Shown here: positions 7,871 to 17,746 of the stretch, one piece after another
Numbering within the stretch: the stretch's first letter is position 1
Layout: each line of letters begins with the position of its first letter
Source: Mesosutterella faecium
GTDB taxonomy: Bacteria > Pseudomonadota > Gammaproteobacteria > Burkholderiales > Burkholderiaceae_F
Assembly: GCF_022809315.2 (NCBI RefSeq)
Contig: NZ_JAKZJU020000001.1
Location: 248,001 to 312,000 of the forward strand
Reading direction: 5' to 3'
Length of the DNA stretch: 64,000 nucleotides
Made by a program: the position numbers and the translations under genes
Notes under the pieces: model-generated
Database searches by the model: none
What the model was told of the DNA's origin: nothing
Seen by the model: the letters and a program-made list of their open reading frames with translations, nothing else

Positions 7871-9790
7871 TTACTGTCCGGAACCCGTGGTGCCGGCCGC
7901 GCCGGACTTCTTGGGATCGGGGCGCCAGATTTCGCCCACATGGATCTTCTTCAGGTGCTTCTGGCGGCCGTAGATGAGGTTCACCAGGCCGCGGGACACG
8001 AACACGCCGGTGAAGATCGAGGTGATGATGCCCAGGCAGTGCACGACGGCGAATCCGCGGATCGGGCCGGAGCCGAAGATGAGCAGCGCGATGCCGGCGA
8101 TGAGCGAGGTGACGTTCGAGTCGACGATGGTGCCGAAGGCGCGGTCGTAGCCTTCCTTAATGGCCACCTGCGGGGTCTTCCACGCGCGCAGCTCTTCTCG
8201 GATGCGCTCGTTGATCAGCACGTTCGCGTCGACTGCCATGCCAATGGAAAGCGCGAGGGCGCCGATGCCCGGCAGCGTGAGCGTCGCCTGCATGAGCGAG
8301 AGGATCGCGATGATCAGCAGCACGTTGAAGAACAGGCAGAAGGCGGAAATCAGGCCGAAGACCTGGTAGTAGAGCGCCATGAATATCGCGACGACGATGA
8401 AGCCGTAGACCGACGAGCGGAAGCCCGCCTCAATATTGGCCTGCCCGAGGCTCGGGCCCACGAGGCGCTCCTCGACGATCTCCATCGGGGCCGCGAGGGA
8501 TCCGGCGCGCAGCAGCAGCGCCGTGTCGGTTGCCTCGATCGTGGTCATGGCCCCGGAGATCTGCACGTGCCCGCCGCCGATTTCCTGGCGGATCACAGGC
8601 GCGGTCACCACCTGTCCGTGGCCCTTCTCAAAGAGAATGATCGCCATGCGCTTGCCGACGTTGTCGCGGGTCACTTCCTTGAAGATGCGGGCGCCCTTGT
8701 TGTCGAGCGTGAGGTTCACGGTCGGCTCCTGGGTCTGCGGGTCAAAGCCCGGCTGGGCGTCCTGGAGGTTTTCGCCGGTGAGCACCACGCGGCGGCGCAC
8801 GAGCACCTGGTGGTTCTCGCGGTCGGTGAAGAGCTCGTCGCCGAAGGGGACGGTGCCGGAGGCCATCTGCGTGTAGGCTTCCGGCGTGTCGTCCACCATG
8901 CGGATTTCAAGGGTCGCGGTGCGTCCGAGGATGTCCTTCGCCTTGGCGGTGTCCTGCACGCCCGGCAGCTCGACCACGATGCCGGTGGCGCCCTGCTGGG
9001 CGATCACCGGCTCGGCCACGCCGAGCTCATTGATTCGATTGCGCAGCGTTCCGATGTTCTGCTTGATGGCGTAGTCCTGAACGTCACGGATCGCCTTCTC
9101 GGACATCGTCGCGCGGACGATGTAGTCGCTGCCGTCGCGGCCGGTGGTGAAGGTCATGTCAGGCTGCGAGAGGCGCATCTGGTCGTAGCCGCGGTCGCGC
9201 TGGGTCTCGTCGGCGAACTTCACGACGATCTCGCTGCCGCGCCGGTCGATGCCCGTCTGGCGGATGTCCTTGTCGCGCAGCAGCGTGCGCAGGTCAGCCG
9301 CATTGGACTCGACGCGCTTTTCGATGGCCGCCTTCATGTCGACTTCGAGGCGGAAGTGCACGCCGCCGCGCAGGTCGAGGCCGAGGTAGGTGGGCTTGCC
9401 GCCGATCGCCGCGAGCCAGTCGGGCGTGTTCGGCACGAGATTCAGGGCAATCACGTAATCCGCGTTGCTCGGGTCGGGATTGAGCGCCTTCTCGAGCGCC
9501 TCGCGTCCCTTGAGCTGCAGCTCCGTGTCGGTCACGCCGAACTTCACGCGCACGCTGGAGCTCACCTGCTGCGAGCCCTCTTCGAACTTCACGCTCTCGG
9601 TCTTGATGCCTGCCGCCTTGAGCGCCGCTTCGACCTGCGTCATCGTCTGGGCGGTCACCTTCACGGTTGCCTTTCCGGAGGAGACCTGGATGGCAGGCGA
9701 CTCGCCGAAGAAATTAGGCAGCGTGTAGAGAATGCCGATGACGAGGGCGAACAGGATGACGATGTATTTCCAGATTGGATAACGATTCAT
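7871..9790 (-). CDS. secD: Protein translocase subunit SecD
   Basis: 639 aa, usual proteobacterial length. It has an N-terminal membrane helix, a large periplasmic P1 domain (including YLGLDLRGGVHF near residue 135 and VVELPGVQD), and a C-terminal block of membrane segments with the SecD signature GMAVDANVLINERIREE. It uses the proton gradient to pull exported proteins out of SecYEG. A GGGGTAG-like ribosome site precedes the ATG. The upstream leader holds a GGCGCG/CGCGCC hairpin and, before that, a terminator separating secD from yajC. Confidence 0.97.
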   Translation of the reverse strand: MNRYPIWKYIVILFALVIGILYTLPNFFGESPAIQVSSGKATVKVTAQTMTQVEAALKAAGIKTESVKFEEGSQQVSSSVRVKFGVTDTELQLKGREALEKALNPDPSNADYVIALNLVPNTPDWLAAIGGKPTYLGLDLRGGVHFRLEVDMKAAIEKRVESNAADLRTLLRDKDIRQTGIDRRGSEIVVKFADETQRDRGYDQMRLSQPDMTFTTGRDGSDYIVRATMSEKAIRDVQDYAIKQNIGTLRNRINELGVAEPVIAQQGATGIVVELPGVQDTAKAKDILGRTATLEIRMVDDTPEAYTQMASGTVPFGDELFTDRENHQVLVRRRVVLTGENLQDAQPGFDPQTQEPTVNLTLDNKGARIFKEVTRDNVGKRMAIILFEKGHGQVVTAPVIRQEIGGGHVQISGAMTTIEATDTALLLRAGSLAAPMEIVEERLVGPSLGQANIEAGFRSSVYGFIVVAIFMALYYQVFGLISAFCLFFNVLLIIAILSLMQATLTLPGIGALALSIGMAVDANVLINERIREELRAWKTPQVAIKEGYDRAFGTIVDSNVTSLIAGIALLIFGSGPIRGFAVVHCLGIITSIFTGVFVSRGLVNLIYGRQKHLKKIHVGEIWRPDPKKSGAAGTTGSGQ

Positions 9791-9830
9791 CTTGACTACC
9801 CCAAATCCGGCGCGGAGCGCGCCGAACCTG

Positions 9831-9870
9831 AAAAAAACAGAGCAGGCGAACCCGGGGCGGATTCACCTGC
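9831..9870 (-). terminator. Rho-independent terminator between yajC and secD
   Basis: On the minus strand a 9-bp stem, GCAGGTGAA/TTCGCCTGC (one G-U pair; plus-strand positions 9862-9870 and 9842-9850), is followed by TCTG and seven T residues at 9831-9837. It lies about 70 bases after yajC and 40 before secD, inside what is normally one operon. Confidence 0.7.
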
Positions 9871-9941
9871 AGCCGGGGCTGCCGCCCCGTGCCGGGGCCG
9901 GAGTCCCGGCCTGCCCTTGAGCCCTGGAAGAGTCCGCAGGC

Positions 9942-10280
9942 TTAGAACTTCACCGTGCCCTTGGGCAGGACGTTGGCCACGGTCTGACGCGACAGCTGCA
10001 GCGTCACGGCCTTGCCGTCGACCTGGGCGATCTGGATCCTGATGTTCGCGTTGTCGAGCGCCGTCACCTTGCCCATGAGGCCGCCGGCGGTCATCACCTC
10101 GTCGCCCGTCTTGAGCCCGTCCACCATCTTCTGGTGCTCCTTGGCGCGCTTCTGCTGCGGCCGGATGAGGAACAGCCAGAAAACGACGATGATGAGGATG
10201 AGGGGCACGAACTGCATCGCGGCAGCGGCGGCGCCGCCCGCGGCGGCATCGGCCGCCAAGGCATCGGTAATGAAAAGCAT
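9942..10280 (-). CDS. yajC: Preprotein translocase subunit YajC
   Basis: 112 aa. The start is set at the ATG giving MLFITDALAA, because the protein from there matches the YajC layout: an Ala/Gly-rich N-terminus, one membrane helix (FVPLILIIVVFWLFLIRPQ, about 24-42), then a small cytoplasmic domain with KTGDEVMTAGGLMGKV. It is part of the SecDF-YajC complex. A longer upstream reading frame has no family similarity. It lies downstream of queA-tgt on the same strand, with a possible promoter of its own at about 10355. Confidence 0.95.
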   Translation of the reverse strand: MLFITDALAADAAAGGAAAAAMQFVPLILIIVVFWLFLIRPQQKRAKEHQKMVDGLKTGDEVMTAGGLMGKVTALDNANIRIQIAQVDGKAVTLQLSRQTVANVLPKGTVKF

Positions 10281-10353
10281 GAATACTCCGGTTTTAAATG
10301 GGCGGCCCGCCCCAGTGGAGGGCGCGCGGGCCGCAGGAAAAAATAATCTGCTG

Positions 10354-10359
10354 ATTATA
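10354..10359 (-). promoter_or_regulatory. Candidate -10 element for yajC
   Basis: A perfect TATAAT on the minus strand, 74 bases upstream of the yajC start, in the tgt-yajC gap. The -35 position (CTGCAT at 17 bases) is weak. A small ATAATC/GATTAT hairpin followed by T residues overlaps it, so this could also be an AT-rich end signal for tgt. Confidence 0.35.
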
Positions 10360-10411
10360 AAAGAAGGAGTGGCGGGATGCAGGAAGACCGCGCACTCCCC
10401 GCGCCGGGGCC

Positions 10412-12612
<2,201 letters not shown>

Positions 12613-12646
12613 GGCTTGACTGGCCAGAGGTAAGGAAAGGGGGCTT

Positions 12647-12652
12647 ATTATA
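12647..12652 (-). promoter_or_regulatory. Candidate -10 element for queA-tgt
   Basis: A perfect TATAAT on the minus strand, 34 bases before the queA ATG, in the short divergent region shared with tRNA-Leu. No convincing -35 box is seen. Confidence 0.45.
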
Positions 12653-12674
12653 AACGGAAGGAAGGCGGAAGGCC

Positions 12675-12703
12675 TTGCCGCCTCCCGGCCGTTTTGGCAT
12701 AAT
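12675..12703 (+). promoter_or_regulatory. Sigma-70-type promoter of tRNA-Leu
   Basis: TTGCCG (12675-12680), a 17-base spacer, then CATAAT (12698-12703). The predicted transcript start would fall about 8 bases before the tRNA 5' end. This is the best-formed promoter in the window. Confidence 0.65.
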
Positions 12704-12718
12704 CCAAAACCTGCTACC

Positions 12719-12803
12719 GCCCGGGTGGCGAAATGGTAGACGCAGCGGATTCAAAATCCGCCGGTTAACAGCCGTGAGGGTTCGAATCCCTCTCCGGGCA
12801 CCA
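12719..12803 (+). tRNA. tRNA-Leu (anticodon CAA)
   Basis: 85 nt with encoded CCA. Acceptor arms GCCCGGG and TCCGGGC pair (one G-U), with discriminator A. The D-arm has TGGTAGACGC, the anticodon stem is GCGGA/TCCGC with loop TTCAAAA giving anticodon CAA, a long class II variable arm follows, and the T-loop is TTCGAATC. It decodes UUG. It is a single-gene unit with its own promoter and a following AT-rich hairpin. Confidence 0.97.
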
Positions 12804-12815
12804 TGTTTCTATTTT

Positions 12816-12846
12816 AAAATCAAAAACTTAAACTGTTTTTGATTTT
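12816..12846 (+). terminator. AT-rich terminator hairpin after tRNA-Leu
   Basis: A perfect 12-bp inverted repeat, AAAATCAAAAAC / GTTTTTGATTTT, with a 7-base loop, 12 bases after the tRNA. The 3' arm itself is T-rich. It is strikingly AT-rich for this genome and may act in both directions. Confidence 0.6.
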
Positions 12847-12994
12847 CCCCTTTCCTCCCCTTCTTCCCCGCCGCAGGGCCGGGAGCCTCCCCCTTTGCGG
12901 CCCGCCGCAGCCCGCTCCTCAGAAAAAAACGTCTCCGGCCCGGCCTCTGCGCCCGGAATTTTTCTGCGCGGCCCCGCGGGCCGCGCAGGCCGCC

Positions 12995-14305
12995 CTACAG
13001 GAACTGGGCCCCGATGATCCCCATCAGCATGAGCGGAATGTTGAAAACGAGGAAGGTGGGCACGCAGGTGTCCCAGATGTGGTCGTGCTGGCCGTCCGCG
13101 TTCAGGCCGCTCGTGGGCCCGAGCGTGCTGTCCGAGGCGGGGCTGCCCGCGTCGCCCAGGGCGCCTGCGGCGGTCATCAGCAGCACGGTGGCCGGCAACG
13201 AAAAGCCCACGGCCGAGCAAAGCGGCACGTAGATCACGGCCAGGATCGGGACGGTGCCGAAGGAGGTGCCGATGCCCATCGTCACGATGAGGCCGATCAC
13301 GGTGATGATCGCGGCCGCGAGAATTCTGCTCGAGCCGATGAAGGGCACCACGCCCTCGACGAGCTCCTTCACCGCGCCCGTCTCCTTGAGCACCGCGGCG
13401 TAGCCGCCCGCGATCAGCATCACAAAGGCGATGAGGCCCATCATCGAAATGCCGCTGTCGATCCGGGAGTCAAGCTCGCTGAAGCGGAAGGCCTTGCCCA
13501 CCATCATCACGGTGAGGCCGAGCAGCGCCGCAAGCGGCAGCGACTCGAGCGTCACCTGCACCACGACGGCGAGCAGAATCGCGGCGAGCGTGACCCAGTG
13601 CTTCGCGGTGAGCCTGCCGCCGCGGGGGGCTTCCGCGAGCGTGGCGTCGAGCGGCACGTCGCGGTAGGCGCGGGGCCGCCGGTAGAGCACGAACACCGCG
13701 AAGAGCAGCCCCGCGAGCATGGACAGCCCGAGCAGCCAGGCCACCGAGGCGACGTCCGAGACCGTGGTCTTCATGCCGCTCGAGGTCATGCTGTCGGCGA
13801 CGATGCCCTGGAAGATGAGCCCGAAGCCCACGGGCAGCGAGATATAGGGCGCGGTGAGCCCGAAGCCGAGCGAGCAGGCGATCGCGCGCCGGTCGAGCTT
13901 CATTTTGTTCATCAGCGCGAGCAGCGGCGGAATGAGCAGCGGGATGAAGGCGATGTGCACCGGCACCACGTTCTGCGACAGGCAGGAGATGAAGGCGATT
14001 GTGAGGCAGAACACGACGGGCCGGTGCGCCATGTGCCGCCCCAGCCAGTCGACCAGCAGCTGCATGAGGCCGGTCTTCGCGATGGAAACGGCGAACGTCC
14101 CGAGAAGAATGTAGGAGAGGGCCGTCGTCGCGTTGCCCGAAAAGCCGTTGGCGAGCACCGTCATCGTCTTGGTGAGCCCGAGTCCTCCTGCGACGCCTGC
14201 CGCGATCGCCGCGACGAGCAGCGAGATGAGAACGTTCACTTTGGCGAGGCAGAGCACGCAAAGCAGGACGACGGAGAGAATGATCGGATTGAGGACGAGG
14301 TCCAT
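12995..14305 (-). CDS. NhaC-type Na+/H+ antiporter family transporter
   Basis: 436 aa, polytopic inner-membrane protein with roughly 11-12 hydrophobic segments. The sequence matches the Na+/H+ antiporter (NhaC/citrate-transporter-like) family: FSGNATTALSYILLGTFA, SQNVVPVHIAFIPLLIPPLL, GTSFGTVPILAVIYVPL and a C-terminal GDAGSPASDSTLGPTSGLN. Likely job: sodium- or proton-coupled exchange; the ion or substrate is inferred. A GGGAG ribosome site precedes the ATG. It lies 62 bases after kdpD on the same strand, where kdpE would be expected, and could be read through from the kdp operon. Confidence 0.8.
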   Translation of the reverse strand: MDLVLNPIILSVVLLCVLCLAKVNVLISLLVAAIAAGVAGGLGLTKTMTVLANGFSGNATTALSYILLGTFAVSIAKTGLMQLLVDWLGRHMAHRPVVFCLTIAFISCLSQNVVPVHIAFIPLLIPPLLALMNKMKLDRRAIACSLGFGLTAPYISLPVGFGLIFQGIVADSMTSSGMKTTVSDVASVAWLLGLSMLAGLLFAVFVLYRRPRAYRDVPLDATLAEAPRGGRLTAKHWVTLAAILLAVVVQVTLESLPLAALLGLTVMMVGKAFRFSELDSRIDSGISMMGLIAFVMLIAGGYAAVLKETGAVKELVEGVVPFIGSSRILAAAIITVIGLIVTMGIGTSFGTVPILAVIYVPLCSAVGFSLPATVLLMTAAGALGDAGSPASDSTLGPTSGLNADGQHDHIWDTCVPTFLVFNIPLMLMGIIGAQFL

Positions 14306-14367
14306 CAGCGGCTCCCGTTTGTGAAGAAATGTATCTCAAGCATACCCGAAGGCTCCCCCTTCCTGCA

Positions 14368-17037
14368 TCAGGCCGGGGGCGGCAGCTGCTGCGGGCCGGC
14401 CCCTGAGGCGAGGGGGAACCAGAGCGTGATCCGGGCTCCGCCCTCGGGCAGGTTCTCGGCCCGGATGCGCCCGCGGTGGGCCTCGACCGTAAGGCTCGCG
14501 AGCGTGAGCCCGAGCCCGGCCTGCTCGGCGCCCTCGAGCGCCTCGGCGTCGGTGCCCTCGCTGTTGATCAGCCGCAGCAGGAACTCAGGCAGCCCGCGGC
14601 CGTGGTCCCGCACGGAGAACTCGACCCCGCCCGAGGCGCGCTGCACGGACACGGCCACCGCGGTGCCGCGCGGGGAGAACTTGTCGGCGTTGTCGATCAG
14701 GCATTCGAGCGCCCGGCGCACCAGCATCGGCTCGAGCTCCAGCTCGGGGATCTCGCCCCGCACCACGGTCTCTATCGTCTTGCCGTAGCCCTGGGCCCAG
14801 GCCCGGCGCGCGACCTCGTTGAGCAGCCCCGGCACCGAAACCCGCTCGGTGCGCAGCTTCACGTTGCCCGCCTGCAGCCTGGAGAGCTCCTTCAGGTTGC
14901 CGGTGAGCCTCTGGAGCATCGAGGCCTGGGAGCGGATCGCCGCCGCCCCTTCCTTTTCATAGGACGTCCCCGGGGGCGCCTTGAGGATGCGCTCCGCGGT
15001 CTTCGCGATCAGGGCGACGGGCCGCGAGAGGTCCTGGATCACCGCTCCGATCAGGGCGGCCCTCGTGCGCTCGGCCTCGCCCTTCACGAGCGCGTCGCGG
15101 GCGATGCCGGCGTAGTCGATGCGCTCGAGCGTCTGCGCGATCTGCGCGGCGCAGGCGTCGAGCAGCCGCTTGTTGTCGGGATCGGAGAACAAAAAGGCGC
15201 CCGAGGGGCGGATCGCGAGCACGCCCCAGCTTTTCTTCGAGGCGAGCAGCGGCACGGTCCGTTCGGGCGAGGCCGACAGGGTCTGGGTGCCCAGGCCCGC
15301 CTCCTTGCCGTGGTCGAAGCTCCACTGCGCGACCTCGATGTCCGCGTCGCCCGCCGAGTCGACGTAGGCGAGCTCCCCGGTCCGGTCGGGCAGCGCGAGC
15401 CTGATATCGGACTTGAGCAGCGGCGACAGGTGCGTCCTCACCACCTTCGAGACCTGTCCGGGGGTGAGCGCGGTGGCGAGCTCGCGCGCGAGCCCCGCCA
15501 CCGCGGAGCTGCGGAAGTCGCGCGTGCAGGCGAGGTCCGCCTCGCGCCGCAGCCTCCCGGACATGTGCCCGACCCAGACCGCGGTGAGCAACACCAGCCC
15601 GAAGGTGAAGAGGTACTGGGGGTTGTTCGCCGTGAACTCAAAGACCGGGGGCATGTAGAAGTAGTCAAAGCAGAAGCCCGCCGCCACCACGGCCCAGACG
15701 GCCGGGCCGATGCCCCACAGGGCCGAGACGAACACGGCAAGCAGGAACACGACGATGATGACGTTGGCGGGCTCGAACACGGTGAGCAGCGCCGCGGCCG
15801 CGGCCATGACGGCCGCGCAGGCGAGCGTCGCCCACAGGTAGTTCACCGGCGGAACCCCGCCCGAGGCGAGCAGCTCCGAGCGCCTGCGCTCCCTCGGGGT
15901 CTCGAGGGCGATCTGCACGATGTCGAGGTCCGGGTAGGAGCGCAGCAGCCGGTCGGCGATCCCCGGCCTGAAAAGCGAGCGGACCGTGCGCGCCCTCGCC
16001 CCGAGCACCACCTTGGTGACGTTGCGCTTTCTCGCGTACCGGGCGATGAGCCCGGCCCGGTCGCTGCCCGAGAGCACCGTGGTCTCGGCCCCGAGCTGCG
16101 CGGCGAGGTTGAGGTTGTCGAAGCTCCTTTTGCGCAGCTTCATGTCCGAGGCGGCCGGATCCTCCACATGCACCGCTATCCACTCGGCCTTCATCCGGTT
16201 CGCCATCCGAGCGGCCTCGCGCACCACGCGCGCGCTCTCCTCGCTCGAGCCCACGGCAACGAGAATCCGCTCCTGGGCCTCCCAGACCCGGTCGATCGAG
16301 CGCTGCTCGCGCCACGCCCTCATCTGTGCGTCGACGCGGTCGGCGGTGCGGCGCAGCGCGAGCTCGCGCAGCGCGATGATGTTGCCCTCGCGGAAAAAGC
16401 CCCTCGCCGCCCTTTCCGCGACGTTGGGCAGGTAAATCTTGCCCTCGGCGAGCCGCCGCAGCAGCTCCGCGGCGGGCAGGTCGACCAGCTTCACCTCCCA
16501 GGCTTCGTCAAACACCCAGTCCGGCACCGTCTCCCGGACCTTGATGCCGGTGATGCCCGCCACGACGTCGTTCAGGCTCTCGAGGTGCTGGACATTGAGC
16601 GCGGTGTAGACGTCGATGCCCTCGTCGAGCAGCTCCTCGACATCCTGCCAGCGCTTTCTGTGGCGGCTGCCCGGCAGGTTCGTGTGCGCGAGCTCGTCGA
16701 GCACGAGAAGCGCCGGGCGGCGCCTGAGCGCGGCCTGCATGTCGAATTCGTGGAGGGTGCTGCGGCCGGGCAGGCTGCGCTTGGGCAGGATTTCGAACCC
16801 CTCGAGCAGCGCCGTCGTCTCGGGCCGGCCGTGCGTCTCGGCCAGCCCCACCACGACGTCCACGCCGGCCTTGAGCCGCTCCTTCGCCTCCTGCAGCATG
16901 GCGTAGGTCTTGCCCACGCCCGCGCAGGCGCCGAAAAAGATCTTGAGGCGGCCGCGCCCCCTGTCCTTCTCCTCCTTTTTCAGAGAGGCCAGCAGGGCGT
17001 CCGGGTCGGGCCTCTTGTCGCGCTCTTTGTCGTCCAT
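14368..17037 (-). CDS. kdpD: KdpD potassium sensor protein with degenerate histidine kinase core
   Basis: 889 aa, full length for KdpD. Order: N-terminal KdpD domain with Walker A GACAGVGKT (36-44); a universal-stress-like domain (about 245-370); four membrane segments (DUF4118, about 395-490); a GAF-like region; a kinase core. The dimerization helix reads VIQDLSRP where KdpD normally has LSHDLRTP, so the phosphoacceptor His is Gln668 (codon CAG at 15034-15036). In the N-box the first Asn is Cys779, while Asn783 remains; DHGRGLP and GLGLT glycine boxes are kept. The protein could still bind nucleotide, K+ or partners but should not autophosphorylate in the usual way. It follows kdpC by 48 bases. 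No kdpE follows. Confidence 0.93.
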   Translation of the reverse strand: MDDKERDKRPDPDALLASLKKEEKDRGRGRLKIFFGACAGVGKTYAMLQEAKERLKAGVDVVVGLAETHGRPETTALLEGFEILPKRSLPGRSTLHEFDMQAALRRRPALLVLDELAHTNLPGSRHRKRWQDVEELLDEGIDVYTALNVQHLESLNDVVAGITGIKVRETVPDWVFDEAWEVKLVDLPAAELLRRLAEGKIYLPNVAERAARGFFREGNIIALRELALRRTADRVDAQMRAWREQRSIDRVWEAQERILVAVGSSEESARVVREAARMANRMKAEWIAVHVEDPAASDMKLRKRSFDNLNLAAQLGAETTVLSGSDRAGLIARYARKRNVTKVVLGARARTVRSLFRPGIADRLLRSYPDLDIVQIALETPRERRRSELLASGGVPPVNYLWATLACAAVMAAAAALLTVFEPANVIIVVFLLAVFVSALWGIGPAVWAVVAAGFCFDYFYMPPVFEFTANNPQYLFTFGLVLLTAVWVGHMSGRLRREADLACTRDFRSSAVAGLARELATALTPGQVSKVVRTHLSPLLKSDIRLALPDRTGELAYVDSAGDADIEVAQWSFDHGKEAGLGTQTLSASPERTVPLLASKKSWGVLAIRPSGAFLFSDPDNKRLLDACAAQIAQTLERIDYAGIARDALVKGEAERTRAALIGAVIQDLSRPVALIAKTAERILKAPPGTSYEKEGAAAIRSQASMLQRLTGNLKELSRLQAGNVKLRTERVSVPGLLNEVARRAWAQGYGKTIETVVRGEIPELELEPMLVRRALECLIDNADKFSPRGTAVAVSVQRASGGVEFSVRDHGRGLPEFLLRLINSEGTDAEALEGAEQAGLGLTLASLTVEAHRGRIRAENLPEGGARITLWFPLASGAGPQQLPPPA

Positions 17038-17085
17038 AGCGTCAGCTCCTCTTCGGTTGGGGCGGGATGCTCTTTCCGGGGCGGT

Positions 17086-17724
17086 TCAGCGCCTTGCGGC
17101 GCCCCGCTTCGTCCTGCCCCGCGCGGCCTTGCCGCGGGCGGGCTCCGCGGCGGGGTAAAGCCGGTCAAGCTCCAGGTTGATCCGCAGCACGTTCACCCGC
17201 TTTTCGCCCAGGAAATGCAGCAGAGGCTTTTCCGTGCAGTCCTTCACGAGCCGGCGGATCTTTGCGGGCGGAACGCGCCTCGCGCGGGCGACGCGCTGAA
17301 CCTGCCAGAGCGCGGCCTCGACGGTGATGTGGGGATCGAGCCCCGAGCCCGAGGCGGTGACCAGGTCCTGGGGCACGGGGCCTTTCGCCCCGGGGTTGTC
17401 CCTGCGCTGGTCGGCGGCGCGCTCCTGCACCTTCTCGAGCAGCCACACGCTCGCGGGCCCCTCGTTGCTGCCGCCCGAGACCATGGCGTTGTTCGGCCCG
17501 CCGGGGCTCGCGCTCGGGCGCCCGTGGAAATAGCGCGCCTCGCTCCAGTCCTGCGCGATCAGGGCGCTGCCCACCGGAACGCCGTTCCTGTAGACGAGCG
17601 AGCCGTTCGCCTGCTCCGGGAACCAGTACTGGGCCGCCACGGTGACGAGGACCGGATAGAGCACGCCGCAGACCGCCCCGAGCATCAGGAAGGACAGGAG
17701 CGCGTTTTTCAAAGCCTTCAGCAT
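17086..17724 (-). CDS. kdpC: Potassium-transporting ATPase subunit KdpC
   Basis: 212 aa. KdpC has a single N-terminal membrane helix (about residues 10-33 here) and a periplasmic domain, and stabilizes the KdpFABC complex. Family segments are GSALIAQDW, YFHGRPSA, SGGSNEGP, VTASGSGLDPHI and AALWQVQRVARAR. The C-terminus carries an extra Arg/Ala/Lys-rich tail. It starts 22 bases after kdpB. Confidence 0.96.
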   Translation of the reverse strand: MLKALKNALLSFLMLGAVCGVLYPVLVTVAAQYWFPEQANGSLVYRNGVPVGSALIAQDWSEARYFHGRPSASPGGPNNAMVSGGSNEGPASVWLLEKVQERAADQRRDNPGAKGPVPQDLVTASGSGLDPHITVEAALWQVQRVARARRVPPAKIRRLVKDCTEKPLLHFLGEKRVNVLRINLELDRLYPAAEPARGKAARGRTKRGAARR

Positions 17725-17746
17725 GCTTTCGTGTCCCTCCCGCTCA

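Noticed and set aside
6347..10042. A very long (1231-codon) plus-strand open frame
   Set aside because: It is opposite secF, secD and yajC, is His/Arg/Glu-rich as expected for the complement of GC-rich genes, and matches no family pattern.
12965..12987. Perfect 10-bp GC hairpin after the antiporter gene as a terminator
   Set aside because: Neither strand has a T-run directly after it; on the minus strand it is followed by GAAAAATT.
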